From: Streptomyces sp. MZ04
GTDB lineage: Bacteria > Actinomycetota > Actinomycetes > Streptomycetales > Streptomycetaceae
Assembly (NCBI RefSeq): GCF_004684775.1
Contig: NZ_SRIC01000002.1
Location: 1-64,000, forward strand
Direction: 5' to 3'
DNA length: 64,000 nt
The notes below the pieces were generated by a model, which searched no databases, was not told the DNA's origin, and saw only the letters and a program-made list of their open reading frames with translations. Positions 27,757 through 36,089 of this stretch are shown here, one piece after another. Made by a program: the position numbers and the translations under genes. Each line of letters begins with the position of its first letter. Positions within the stretch are counted from its first letter, which is position 1.

Positions 27757-28140
27757 TCATGAAGCGCTCCGGTGGACCAGTTCCTTGAGGTGGGCGATCT
27801 CGGCGGCCTGCTCGCTCAGCCGCCGGGAGGCAATGCCGCTGGTGTGGAGGACCGCTCCCGCGACGGACACCGGCACCGACAGCCCGAGGATGCCGAGCAG
27901 TTCGGGCCAGTCCCGCTGGGCGGCGCACGGATTGCGGAAGCTTGCCTGGGCGTTGGCGGTGGGGCCGTCCGTGAACAGCCGTGACTCGCACGTGCCGTAG
28001 CCGTCGCTGTCGTAGGGCACGAGCAGGAGCACGGCGAACCACACCCACAGCGCGACGGCTGCGACCAGCAGCAGGAAGCCCCACGCCTCCGCATTCTTGG
28101 CGCGCCTTTGCAGGCGTATGTCGTGGGGGATCGGGTTCAT
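27757..28140 (-). CDS. two-span membrane protein of unknown function, 127 aa
   Basis: The start at the ATG 28138-28140 gives MNPIPHDIRLQRRAKNAEAW, then two hydrophobic stretches (GFLLLVAAVALWVWFAVLLL and LLGILGLSVPVSVAGAVL) around a Cys-containing external loop (GTCESRLF ... RNPCAAQRDW), which may form a disulfide. The C-terminal helix (LSEQAAEIAHLKELVHR) looks amphipathic. A TAGATT -10-like box lies close to the ATG, so the messenger may be leaderless. No relatives are recognised. Confidence 0.65.
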   Translation of the reverse strand: MNPIPHDIRLQRRAKNAEAWGFLLLVAAVALWVWFAVLLLVPYDSDGYGTCESRLFTDGPTANAQASFRNPCAAQRDWPELLGILGLSVPVSVAGAVLHTSGIASRRLSEQAAEIAHLKELVHRSAS

Positions 28141-28338
28141 GACAGACGAATCTATCAAGACCGCGATCTTGGAGCGGCCTTCGGCGCCCAGGCGTTCAGC
28201 CACACCCGCTACACCTTCTAGCGGGCCTGCGCACAACGAACCCCCCGGCACCTCCGAAATCTCGCCCGCACCAATCCAGCCGGATGGCCGCGACGTACTC
28301 CCTGCGATCGACAATCCATCGACCTCAGGGAGCTAGCC

Positions 28339-28569
28339 ATGCAGCGGAACACCACCACCACGCCGGGTCGCAGTCGGGCCAGGAGACTCGCCGTCGCCGT
28401 CGCAGCCGCTGGTGTACTTGTGGGCGGCGGGGTCGCCTTGGCGGGCCCGGCCGGCGCCGACACCTTCTGCGGAGAGACGGGGGACGGCGGCTACGGGTGC
28501 GTGATCGACCAGGGGGACGGAACGTTCAAGATGGTCAACAGCGATGGGGACATCGTCTACAACTGGTGA
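28339..28569 (+). CDS. small secreted protein, 76 aa, with two cysteines
   Basis: A basic N-terminus and a hydrophobic core (RLAVAVAAAGVLVGGGVALA) with a likely cleavage after AGA precede a mature peptide of about 36 residues (DTFCGETGDGGYGCVIDQGD then GTFKMVNSDGDIVYNW). The two Cys may pair. An AGGGAG ribosome site lies before the ATG. I know no function; short secreted peptides of this kind are common in Streptomyces. Confidence 0.7.
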   Translation: MQRNTTTTPGRSRARRLAVAVAAAGVLVGGGVALAGPAGADTFCGETGDGGYGCVIDQGDGTFKMVNSDGDIVYNW

Positions 28570-28604
28570 CGCCGCACGCCGCACGCCGCACGCCGCACGC
28601 CGCA
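28568..28604. repeat. five copies of a 7-bp tandem repeat (ACGCCGC)
   Basis: ACGCCGC is repeated five times directly after the stop codon of the small secreted protein gene. It is too short and GC-rich to be a terminator by itself. The stretch up to the next gene holds the promoter candidate at 28786-28812. Confidence 0.85.
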
Positions 28605-28785
28605 CCTGACCTGACGACGCGACGGGCGGACCGCGACCGGCTCCCCGCCGGCGTGCGTCCGCCCGTCTGCGTTATCGCGCCATGACTTCAGTAGAGCAGC
28701 TGTTCGATTACAGACGCGCGCCAAAACCCTCGACCGGAGGCTCATCGCTCACCTCGGCGTAGTGACCTGCGTCACACTCGACTCT

Positions 28786-28812
28786 TGTCAGCAATCGGGG
28801 CGCCGTCTCGTT
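28786..28812 (+). promoter_or_regulatory. ECF-type promoter candidate for flavoprotein-sigma operon
   Basis: TGTCAGC (28786-28792), 16 bases, then CGTT (28809-28812), 34 bases before the flavoprotein ATG. Spacing and both boxes resemble the ECF41-type promoters at 521-609 and 48166-48192, with two substitutions, so this is weaker. Confidence 0.4.
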
Positions 28813-28845
28813 CATAGGGGACACGAACGAGATAGGAACAGCGCC

Positions 28846-30036
28846 ATGAAGCACCACATCGTCGTACTCGGTGCCGGATACGCCGGGGCCTTCGCCGCCG
28901 GGAACCTGGCCCGCCGGCTTTCCCCCGCCGACACCGAGATCACTGTCGTCAATGCCGCGCCCGACTTCGTTGAGCGGATGCGGCTCCACCAGCTCGCGAT
29001 CGGCCAGGACGTTGCGTTCCGCAAGCTCACCGACGTATTCGCGGGCACCGGGGTGCGCCTGCGCCTGGCACGTGTCACCGGCGTCGACCCCGAGCGCCGG
29101 ACCGTCGCCGTGACCGGCGAGGACGGTGACGGCGAGCTCGCGTACGACACGCTTCTCTACGCGCTCGGCAGTTCCGTAGCCCACCATGACGTCCCCGGCG
29201 TGGCCGAGTACGCCTTCGATGTGACCGGCCGGTCCTCGGCGCTGCGTCTGCGCGAGCGCCTGGCCGGCCTGGGCGAGGGCGGCACCGTCCTGGTCGTCGG
29301 TGAAGGCCTGACCGGTATCGAGACCGCCACCGAGTTCGCGGAGTCCCGGCCCGACCTCTCGGTCGCGCTCGCCGCCCGCGGCGAGCTGGGCGCCTGGCTC
29401 TCCCCGAAGGCCCGCCGTCACCTGCGTCAGGCGTTCGACAGGCTCGGTGTCACCGTCCACGAGCACACCGGCATCGAAGCGGTCGAGCCGACACGGGCGA
29501 TCGCCGCCGAGGGTACGTCCATTCCGGCCGACGTGACCGTGTGGGCGGCCGGGTTCGCCGTGCACCCCATCGCGGCCGCCAGCGGCCTGGAGGTCGCCGA
29601 GACCGGCCAGATCGTCGTCGACCGCACCATGCGCTCGGTCTCGCACCCGGACGTCTACGCCGCCGGTGACTGCGCGTACGCGATCGGCGACAACGGCCTG
29701 CCGCTGCCGATGTCCTGTGCCTCGGCAGGCTTCACCAACATGCAGGCGACCGCCGCGATCATCGCGCGCCTGACGGACAGCAAGATCCCGACCGTCGGGC
29801 TGAAGTACTTCGGCAACCACATCAGCCTCGGGCGGCGGGACGCGATCTTCCAGATGGTGGACGGGGACGTCCGGTCGAAGTCCTGGTATCTGGGCGGCAA
29901 GGCCGCCGCGCGGCTCAAGGCGGGCGTGCTCAAGGGCTCCGGATTCAGCATCGCCCACCCGACCTTCGGCATGCCGAAGCGGAAGCACCGCCTGGCCGCC
30001 GCGCCTGACCGGGCCGGTGTGAGGGTCGGCGCATAG
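28846..30036 (+). CDS. NAD(P)/FAD-dependent oxidoreductase, type II NADH dehydrogenase-like
   Basis: This 396-residue flavoprotein has the N-terminal FAD Rossmann loop GAGYAGAFAAGNLA, the second NAD(P) loop VVGEGLTGIETATEFAE and the C-terminal FAD motif HPDVYAAGDCAY. It matches the NDH-2 / nitrite reductase-like pyridine nucleotide-disulfide family without the disulfide. It probably passes electrons from NAD(P)H to a quinone or another acceptor. The next gene, 10 bases downstream, is the SnoaL-fused ECF sigma factor, so the two are one operon. GATAGGA lies before the ATG. Confidence 0.92.
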   Translation: MKHHIVVLGAGYAGAFAAGNLARRLSPADTEITVVNAAPDFVERMRLHQLAIGQDVAFRKLTDVFAGTGVRLRLARVTGVDPERRTVAVTGEDGDGELAYDTLLYALGSSVAHHDVPGVAEYAFDVTGRSSALRLRERLAGLGEGGTVLVVGEGLTGIETATEFAESRPDLSVALAARGELGAWLSPKARRHLRQAFDRLGVTVHEHTGIEAVEPTRAIAAEGTSIPADVTVWAAGFAVHPIAAASGLEVAETGQIVVDRTMRSVSHPDVYAAGDCAYAIGDNGLPLPMSCASAGFTNMQATAAIIARLTDSKIPTVGLKYFGNHISLGRRDAIFQMVDGDVRSKSWYLGGKAAARLKAGVLKGSGFSIAHPTFGMPKRKHRLAAAPDRAGVRVGA

Positions 30037-30046
30037 GCTGGTCCGC

Positions 30047-30985
30047 ATGGACAGCACAGCCGTCGATCGGTTCGAAGCGAGCCGGGGCCGGCTGGCCTCG
30101 CTCGCCTACCGTCTGCTCGGCTCGGCCGCAGACGCCGAGGACGCCGTGCAGGACACGTTCCTGCGCTGGCAGGCCGCGGACCGCGAACGGGTCGAGGTGC
30201 CGGAAGCGTGGCTGACCAAGGTCGTCACCAATCTCTGCCTCGACCGGCTCCGCTCGGCGCAGGCGCGGCACGAGCGAGCGGCCGGAGACTGGCAGCCCGA
30301 GCCGCTCCTCGAGGGCGACCCGATGCTCGGCCCGGCCGACACCTTCGAGCAGCGCGAATCGGTGTCCTTGGCCGTACTGACCCTCATGGAGCGCCTCTCG
30401 CCCGTCGAGCGCGCCGCCTATGTCCTGCGCGAGGCCTTCTCGTACCGCCACGCCGAGATCGCCGGGATACTCGACATCACCGAGTCCGCGAGCCAGCAGC
30501 ATGTGCACCGCGCTCGGCGCCGGGTCGCCGCCGAGCGCCGCGGCGGCGGGGAGGTCGACCCCGCGTCCGCGCGCCGGGTCGTCGAGGAGTTCCTCGCCGC
30601 CGCCACGTCGGGGCGCACCGACCGGCTGGTGGCGCTGCTCACCGACGACGTGACGGCGATCTCGGACGGCGCCGGACTGGGCAAGAGGCTGCTGCGGTAC
30701 AAGACGCCTGAGCGGGTCGCCTCCTACGCGCGGGCCGGCTTCAAGCCCACGCCTGCGAAGCGGCGGCTGGCCGGCGGTACACCCGCGATCCATATCGCGC
30801 TGGTCAACGGCTCCCCGGCCGTCATCGCCGTGGTCGACGACCGGGTCGTGGGCGCCGTGGCGTTCGAAGTCAGCGACGGCAAGGTCGCGTCCCTGCGCGG
30901 CATCGCCGCCGCGGACCGGATCGCGCGCCTCAACGACGCCTGGCGACAGCGCGAACCCGAGGCGCCGGTCATCAACGCGTGGTGA
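30047..30985 (+). CDS. ECF sigma factor with SnoaL tail (SigJ-like, ECF56/41-related)
   Basis: This 312-residue protein has sigma2 at about 10-85 (DAEDAVQDTFLRWQ) and sigma4 at about 110-165 (LMERLSPVERAAYVLREAFS, then EIAGILDITESASQQHVHRA). A SnoaL-like tail follows at about 180-300 (VTAISDGAGLGKRLL, in place of the DGGG of ECF41). The DGGG is DGAG here and the NPDKL motif is not clear, so it is probably a sister family rather than true ECF41. It follows the flavoprotein gene in one operon, so the enzyme and the sigma may sense the same redox cue. Confidence 0.9.
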   Translation: MDSTAVDRFEASRGRLASLAYRLLGSAADAEDAVQDTFLRWQAADRERVEVPEAWLTKVVTNLCLDRLRSAQARHERAAGDWQPEPLLEGDPMLGPADTFEQRESVSLAVLTLMERLSPVERAAYVLREAFSYRHAEIAGILDITESASQQHVHRARRRVAAERRGGGEVDPASARRVVEEFLAAATSGRTDRLVALLTDDVTAISDGAGLGKRLLRYKTPERVASYARAGFKPTPAKRRLAGGTPAIHIALVNGSPAVIAVVDDRVVGAVAFEVSDGKVASLRGIAAADRIARLNDAWRQREPEAPVINAW

Positions 30986-31089
30986 CCAACGCAGTTCGGA
31001 TCCCAGATGGTCGGCCATCGGTCGGGAACCGTTTCCCCGTAACCCGCGTGACCTCTTGACGTGTTGTCGGCTGGTGGTGAGGGGATCGA

Positions 31090-31650
31090 ATGAGAGCGCG
31101 GACGATGGTCAGCGTGGCGGTATCGGCCTGTGTGGCGCTGGTGGCGTGCGGTTGCGGGCCGGACAAAGCGAAGGAGGACACGGACGCGAAGCCTTCGCAG
31201 TCGTCCGCCTCCGAGCGGGCCGAAAAGCCGTCGGCCAAGCCGTCCGCGTCCGCTCGGACCGAGAAACCGTCGGCCGAGCCGACCGGCGACCAGCCCGCGC
31301 CCAGGACGAAGGAGGGTGCGATCCAGCGGTACGAGCAGTACCTCCACGCGCTGGGCCGTGAGGACATCGACACGGTCTGCGAAGTGGCCGGGCCCGCCGC
31401 GAAGAAGGCACAGGACCAGGGGTTCGGCCCGTGCACGTCGACGTACACCACCGTCTTCCAGATGATCTCGCCCGCGCAGAAGAAGGCTCTGAAGACCGCG
31501 ACGGTCGACCCACAGCGCATCGCCGTGCGCACGCCCGACAGGATCGAGATGCCGGTCGAAGCGGTCAGGTCCTCGGCCACCTTCTCCGAGAGCGACCTCG
31601 GCAGCTACACCCTGGAGTACCTCAAGGACGATTGGTACATCACCGACTGA
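31090..31650 (+). CDS. lipoprotein with Ser/Lys/Pro-rich linker
   Basis: This 186-residue protein has a lipobox (ACVALVACGC) and a 45-residue low-complexity stretch (KPSQSSASERAEKPSAKPSA and following). A globular C-terminal domain of about 110 residues has EQYLHALGREDIDTVCEVAG and ends DWYITD. The domain resembles small DUF4878/SnoaL-like extracellular folds, but I cannot name it with confidence. Two further Cys (in DTVCEV and FGPCTS) may pair. It is monocistronic. Confidence 0.8.
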   Translation: MRARTMVSVAVSACVALVACGCGPDKAKEDTDAKPSQSSASERAEKPSAKPSASARTEKPSAEPTGDQPAPRTKEGAIQRYEQYLHALGREDIDTVCEVAGPAAKKAQDQGFGPCTSTYTTVFQMISPAQKKALKTATVDPQRIAVRTPDRIEMPVEAVRSSATFSESDLGSYTLEYLKDDWYITD

Positions 31651-31741
31651 ACCTGACGCGCCGTACGCACTTCGGAAGGCAGTCCCGAGGGTCGCAGCGT
31701 TCGAATCGTTCACGAGCTGTGGCAGCACCGATTGCCGATAC

Positions 31742-32593
31742 TCAGCGGCGGTACGCGGCCTTCGCGGTCTCGGCGAAGGATCGGATCAGCGGGTTGGTGT
31801 CACCTTTGTTCCACGCCGCCACGACGCGACTCGGCGCCATGTCGGTGAGCGGTACCACGGTCAGCTCCGCGGGCAGGGCGTGGCCGAGCGGGGCCAGGCC
31901 GATCGTGCCGTTCCAGAGCACGGCTTGCAGGCATTCCTGGACGGCGCGTACCACTGGGCCCTCGCGCGGTACGCCGCCGTTCCAGTACGACTGCCAGATG
32001 GGGTCGGTCCCTTGCGGGAACTGGAACCAGCGGCGGTCGCTGAGGTCGGCCGGCCGTAGCCGGGCGTGGTGGGCCAGCGGATCGTCGGCACGCAGGACCA
32101 CGCCGACCGGATCGGTACGCAGCGTACGCACCGTCAGCGCGGTCTCGTCGAACGGCGCTCGGGTCAGGGCGACGTCGACAAGCCCGGCGCGCAGTCCGCA
32201 GGTGGGGTCGGTCAGGTCGGTGTCGCGGACGCGGATGTCGATGCCGGGGTGACGTCGGCGGTAGGCGGAGGCCAGCCTGGCCGCTCCGGGATCGGTGCCG
32301 TCGCCCAGGATGCCGACGGTGATGGTCGCGACGCCGGCCGCCGCGCTGACGCGTACGCGGACCCGGTCGGCATGGGCGAGCAGGGCCCGCACCTCCTCGA
32401 GCAGTACCGTGCCGACCGGCGTGAGCGTGACGCCGGCGGGCGCGCGGGTGAACAGCAAGGCCCCGATCTCGGCCTCCAGCTGTTTGATCGCCCGGCTCAG
32501 CGGCGGCTGGCTCATGTGCAGTCGGGCGGCGGCGCGGCCGAAGTGGAGTTCCTCGGCGACCGCCACGAAGTAGCGCATGGTCCGTAGCTCCAC
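31742..32593 (-). CDS. LysR-family transcriptional regulator
   Basis: This 283-residue LTTR starts at the GTG 32593 (MELRTMRYFVAVAEELHFGR). The winged HTH is AAARLHMSQPPLSRAIKQLE and a full LysR substrate-binding domain follows. It is divergent from a cupin gene. The box at 32603-32617 has its centre 17 bases upstream of this start, as for the second LysR gene in the window (43546). It probably controls itself and the cupin gene; the effector is unknown. Confidence 0.93.
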   Translation of the reverse strand: MELRTMRYFVAVAEELHFGRAAARLHMSQPPLSRAIKQLEAEIGALLFTRAPAGVTLTPVGTVLLEEVRALLAHADRVRVRVSAAAGVATITVGILGDGTDPGAARLASAYRRRHPGIDIRVRDTDLTDPTCGLRAGLVDVALTRAPFDETALTVRTLRTDPVGVVLRADDPLAHHARLRPADLSDRRWFQFPQGTDPIWQSYWNGGVPREGPVVRAVQECLQAVLWNGTIGLAPLGHALPAELTVVPLTDMAPSRVVAAWNKGDTNPLIRSFAETAKAAYRR

Positions 32594-32600
32594 GCCGCAA

Positions 32601-32619
32601 CGATACCTACCGGGTATCG
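32601..32619. promoter_or_regulatory. LysR-type operator (T-N11-A palindrome)
   Basis: CGATACC and GGTATCG are perfect 7-base inverted arms with a 5-base centre. The inner 15 bases, ATACCTACCGGGTAT, fit the LTTR T-N11-A box. It lies between the divergent LysR and cupin genes and is nearly identical to the box at 43522-43536. Confidence 0.7.
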
Positions 32620-32668
32620 CCCCCGTAGGACAGGTCTTGGACATCGGTCGGTCCCCGGCGGTGGACTC

Positions 32669-33169
32669 GTGACCATGACCGACCAAGTCAGGGCCGGCGG
32701 CCCGCAGACAGACCCCGCCGTATCGGTGGTGGGTCCCGGCGACGGCGAGACCATCGTCCTGGGCACCACGCGCATGCGCGTCCTCGAGGACGGCAGCCAC
32801 ACCGGGCACCGCCTCGCGATCGCCGAGTCCGTCCTCGCCCCGCACACCCAGGGACCGCCGCAGCACCGCCATGCCCAACACGACGAAGGCTTCTATGTCC
32901 TGTCCGGCACCGTGCGGTTCACCGTCGGCGACGAGGACTACGACGCCACCGCGGGCACGCTCGTGATGGTCCCGCCCGGCACCCCGCACACCTTCGCCAA
33001 CCCGACCGACCAACCCGCCGTCACGCTCAGCACCTTCACCCCCGACCTGTACGTGCAGTACTTCCGAGACCTCCAGAACGAGCTCGCCGGCGGCCGACCG
33101 CTGACGCCACAGGCCAACATCGACGCGATGAGTCGCTACGCGACCCAGCCCGCCACCGACTTCACCTGA
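32669..33169 (+). CDS. cupin-domain protein
   Basis: This protein of about 165 residues has a cupin core. Motif 1 is HRHAQHDEGFYVLSGTVRF (metal-ligand His, His, Glu) and motif 2 is PPGTPHTFANP (His). It is probably a small non-haem metal enzyme or sugar/quercetin-type cupin of unknown substrate. It starts at the GTG 32669 or, less likely, the ATG 32675. It is divergent from the LysR gene that probably controls it. Confidence 0.9.
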   Translation: MTMTDQVRAGGPQTDPAVSVVGPGDGETIVLGTTRMRVLEDGSHTGHRLAIAESVLAPHTQGPPQHRHAQHDEGFYVLSGTVRFTVGDEDYDATAGTLVMVPPGTPHTFANPTDQPAVTLSTFTPDLYVQYFRDLQNELAGGRPLTPQANIDAMSRYATQPATDFT

Positions 33170-33326
33170 AAGCGGCGGGGCAGGCGCGCTCCCGCCTCGC
33201 GGTCACTTCTCAAGAACATCCAACTCGGCAGCCTGACCTCGGTTTTCCCGAGTCCTCGCTGCTGCTCACGCGTGCGTTAGGCGGATGTTAGTGCGGTGGG
33301 AGCTCGGCGTTAGTGGCCCCGATCAG

Positions 33327-33362
33327 AGTGGGTGTTGTTCCAAGGAGCGAACAACACCCACT
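33327..33362. promoter_or_regulatory. perfect 14-bp inverted repeat before the DUF4232 gene
   Basis: AGTGGGTGTTGTTC (33327-33340) and its exact reverse complement (33349-33362) are separated by 8 bases (CAAGGAGC). It ends 18 bases before the DUF4232 ATG. It may be an operator, or a leader hairpin close to the ribosome site (GGGGGA). It has no downstream T run, so it is not a typical intrinsic terminator. Confidence 0.75.
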
Positions 33363-33380
33363 ACCTACGGGGGATCCGCC

Positions 33381-34103
33381 ATGCGTTCCAACACCACTGT
33401 CCGTGCTACTCGTCGCCGCACTCTGCGCGTTGCCGCCGCGGCCCTGGGCGTGGCCGCGAGTCTCTCCCTCACGGCCTGCAACGACGATGACGTCACGGGT
33501 CAGGGCGACCCGTCGCCGGCGGCCACCGCGTCTTCCTCGAGCGGCGGTTCGGGCACGGGCGGCTCGGAGCAGGGCGGTTCGGGCTCGGGCGGTTCGGAGC
33601 AGGGCGGCGGGAACGACTCGGGTGGGAAGAGTTCCGGCGGGCAGGGCACGGACGCCGGGACCGGCTCCAACGAGGACGGCAAGATCGGCAAGTGCCGCAC
33701 GGACGAACTGGACATCACGGCGATGGACAGCACCATCGACGGCGACACCGATGGCACCGTCGCGGTGACTCTGGACAACGGCGGCGGCCGGGACTGCGCA
33801 CTGTCCGGGTTCGCGGGTGTCGACCTGAAGACCAGCGAGGGGGCGCTGTCCGCGCAGCGCAGTGGTCAGCCGGCCGACCGGATGATCCTCAAGGACGGGG
33901 AATCGGTGTCCTTCGGCATCAACTACCCGATGAACGACTCGGGCGGTTCCGGTGTCAGCGTCACGGGTCTTGTGGTGACCCCGCCGGGCGAGACGAAGTC
34001 GGTCTCCCTGGAGTGGCCGGGCGCAAAGACGCTGCCCGTCACCGACGGCTCAGGCTCCCCGGTGAAGGTCGGCCCGATCGGAAGCGCCGGCCAGGGCGGC
34101 TGA
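33381..34103 (+). CDS. DUF4232-domain lipoprotein
   Basis: This protein of about 240 residues has a signal peptide with lipobox (SLSLTACND), a long Gly/Ser/Gln linker (GGSGTGGSEQGGSGSGGSEQ and following) and a C-terminal DUF4232 domain. The domain shows AVTLDNGGGRDCALSGFAGV and ILKDGESVSFGINYPM. DUF4232 domains are exported beta-sandwiches of unknown role, frequent in actinobacteria. It begins a run of exported-protein genes; the phage-tube-like gene follows 50 bases downstream. Confidence 0.88.
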   Translation: MRSNTTVRATRRRTLRVAAAALGVAASLSLTACNDDDVTGQGDPSPAATASSSSGGSGTGGSEQGGSGSGGSEQGGGNDSGGKSSGGQGTDAGTGSNEDGKIGKCRTDELDITAMDSTIDGDTDGTVAVTLDNGGGRDCALSGFAGVDLKTSEGALSAQRSGQPADRMILKDGESVSFGINYPMNDSGGSGVSVTGLVVTPPGETKSVSLEWPGAKTLPVTDGSGSPVKVGPIGSAGQGG

Positions 34104-34153
34104 CCCGCACACTCCAGGACATCAACCATCAACTCCTTCAGGAGGGGAATGTC

Positions 34154-34639
34154 ATGAGCAGATTTCATGTCAGGCGCGGGGCAGCTCGTTGCGTGGGCAT
34201 CAGCAGCGCCCTCTTACTGGCCCTCGCGGGAACCACGGTGGGAGCGGCGGCGGCCCCTGCCACACCCGCGCCCGAGGGCTCGATCTCGACGGCCGAACTC
34301 CAACTGGGCGACGCCCTCACGGCTCACAACTTCCGCCTGCAGATGGACGGAACGCCCGTCGAGTACATCAGTGAAGTCTCCGGCCTCGATGAGGCGAACC
34401 ACAAGGTGACCATGGTGCGGGGCATGACCCACAGCCCCGCGGTCGACCGCTGGATCGACGACGCGATTGCGGGACGCGAGGGGCGGCTCAAGAACATCAC
34501 CCTCGAGCTTCTCGACTACCAGGACAACCCCATCAAGCGTTACCACTTCGGGGGCGCGTTCGTGGAACGCATCGACTATCCCTCCACCCCGGGCGCGGAC
34601 ACGCTCACGGTCAGATTCTTCACCTTGGCCATCGACTGA
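34154..34639 (+). CDS. exported protein with phage tail tube (T4 gp19/CIS tube)-like domain
   Basis: The protein has 161 residues. Residues 1-33 form a signal peptide (SSALLLALAGTTVGAAAA). The rest follows the gp19-type tail tube pattern: LTAHNFRLQMDGTPVEYISE, VSGLDEANHKVTMVRGM, ITLELLDYQDNPIKRYHF and a terminal strand TLTVRFFTLAID. Tail tubes and eCIS tubes are normally cytoplasmic, so the signal peptide is unexpected. The mature domain is shorter than usual in the middle. AGGAGGGG precedes the ATG. No sheath, baseplate or ATPase gene is in the window. Confidence 0.72.
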   Translation: MSRFHVRRGAARCVGISSALLLALAGTTVGAAAAPATPAPEGSISTAELQLGDALTAHNFRLQMDGTPVEYISEVSGLDEANHKVTMVRGMTHSPAVDRWIDDAIAGREGRLKNITLELLDYQDNPIKRYHFGGAFVERIDYPSTPGADTLTVRFFTLAID

Positions 34640-34668
34640 TCGTTTGTGCGGAGTGCCCGGAGGCAGGA

Positions 34669-35040
34669 TCAGTCCGCCACCGGGGCACTCTGGCTGGGGG
34701 CGGGGTTGTTGCTCATCTGCCCCCGATGACTGCCGTGTCGCGCGCCCCAGCGTTCAAGCGATGGGCCGACGGCGCCCACAGCGGCGAAGAACGCGCCGAG
34801 GAGCAGCCAGCCAGCCGGCCGTGCCAAGGCCGAGCACGACGATGGTGAGGATGGCGGGGGCGAGCGCCTGGCCTGCGCTGAAGCCAAGCCCGAGAAGCCC
34901 TTGGTACTGGCCTTGGGCATGGTCCGGTGCCAGGCCGAAGCCAAGGGCGAAGCCGGCCGAGGACTCCCATATCTCCCCGAGGCTGTGGATGAAGATCGCC
35001 GCGAAGAACGTTTGGAGGGCTTGGAGTAGACGCCGAACTG
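34669..35040 (-). pseudogene. C-terminal remnant of an MFS transporter
   Basis: Reading frames that must be joined at one shift (about 34820-34830) give QTFFAAIFIHSLGEIWESSA, GFALGFGLAPDHAQGQYQGL, LGLGFSAGQALAPAILTIVV and AGWLLLGAFFAAVGAVGPSL, the last four membrane helices of an MFS exporter. No N-terminal two thirds are present. It ends at the TGA at 34669. It appears joined to a second, unrelated remnant upstream (35041-35282). Confidence 0.6.
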
Positions 35041-35282
35041 GATGGGGTCGGGGCCGATGTTGGCGATGATGTGCTTCATCGCGCCGTAGTAGGCGTTGCC
35101 GACGTAATCGCCGTCCGCGTCGGGTCGTCCCGCGAGGAGGTGGTCGAGCGCGTCGGGATGCTCAGTTCCAGGTCGATGCCCTGGTGGTCGAGGCTGGCCT
35201 GATGCTCCAGGGCATCCTTGCGTATGTAGTCGCGAAAGGTGCGCTGCTGGTGCTCGTCGAGGTCACCGCTCAGGTAGGACAT
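35041..35282 (-). pseudogene. remnant of an unrecognised gene
   Basis: From the ATG at 35280-35282 the frame gives MSYLSGDLDEHQQRTFRDYI then RKDALEHQASLDHQGIDLE. After a one-base shift near 35155 it continues HPDALDHLLAGRPDADGDYV then GNAYYGAMKHIIANIGPDPI. Codon use is host-like in each piece. I do not recognise the family. The 35283-35485 stretch beyond it holds nothing I can support. Confidence 0.4.
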
Positions 35283-35485
35283 CAGGCGGCTCTGGTCAAC
35301 GTGTACATCGTGATGATGTGGCTCATGCGCACCATGATGCCGATCGACTCTGACATTCTCGTTCACCACCCGCGTACCGGCCGCCCCACGCGCAAGCGCC
35401 AAGTGCGGCGAACGGCAACCAGTCCACCGCACTTGACGCACACACCTGCCGTAGGAGGCCGTGAAGAGAGAGGCCTCCGCACCCG

Positions 35486-36046
35486 CTACGGAGCCTCGTG
35501 CTCCGGCTGCACCACCTTGGTGAGCGTCACCACCAGCCCCTCGTCCGCCCCCTCACCGGTCGAATGGTCCGGGAAGGTCAGCGTCACCCGATCCTTCTGC
35601 GTGCGCACGGCGACCTTCCCGGTGTAGTCACTGGACCAACCACCCTCCAGCGCATACGTCTTGGAGAGCGCGGCCTGCGCCTGCTGCGGCACGCCGGGCA
35701 GGAAGTACGGCTTGTCGCGCTCCTCTTCGCTGTCGAGCCCGTCCATGACGACGGTGAGCCCGTTCTTGCCGAGCTCCCACTGCCCCGAAAGCCCGAGGAT
35801 GGTCTCGGACCAAGTCCCGTCAGGGGTGACGGTGATGGTCCCCTCATGCCCCGCGCTGGTGGTGGCCGCCCAGTCCCCGGCGGCGTACGCCGCGAGCGCC
35901 CGGTCCCTCACTCCACCGCCGGAACCACCGCCCGAACCACCCTCCTCACCCCCACACGCGGAGGCAACCGCCGCCACAGCCCCCACGGCCAGACAGTGAA
36001 GCGCTGTCCGCCGCCCCATGAGACGCACGACATCCCGACTGTTCAC
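35486..36046 (-). CDS. lipoprotein of unknown function, 186 aa
   Basis: The GTG at 36046 has GGAGGAG 4 bases ahead. A signal peptide with lipobox (AVGAVAAVASACGG), a Gly/Ser linker, and a C-terminal domain of about 140 residues follow, with WSETILGLSGQWELGKNGLT, YALEGGWSSDYTGKVAV and VTLTFPDHSTG. The repeated short strands suggest a lipocalin-like or META-like barrel. The gene begins 43 bases after the propeller-phospholipase stop, on the same strand, so the two are probably co-transcribed. Confidence 0.85.
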   Translation of the reverse strand: MNSRDVVRLMGRRTALHCLAVGAVAAVASACGGEEGGSGGGSGGGVRDRALAAYAAGDWAATTSAGHEGTITVTPDGTWSETILGLSGQWELGKNGLTVVMDGLDSEEERDKPYFLPGVPQQAQAALSKTYALEGGWSSDYTGKVAVRTQKDRVTLTFPDHSTGEGADEGLVVTLTKVVQPEHEAP

Positions 36047-36089
36047 GGTTCTCCTCCCTCGTCGATGCAGGCACACCTTCGCGAGCCGG

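Noticed and set aside
34154..34639. Prophage or contractile injection system locus
   Set aside because: Only one tube-like gene is present, and it has a signal peptide. No sheath, baseplate, terminase or integrase is seen, so I do not call a prophage or CIS.
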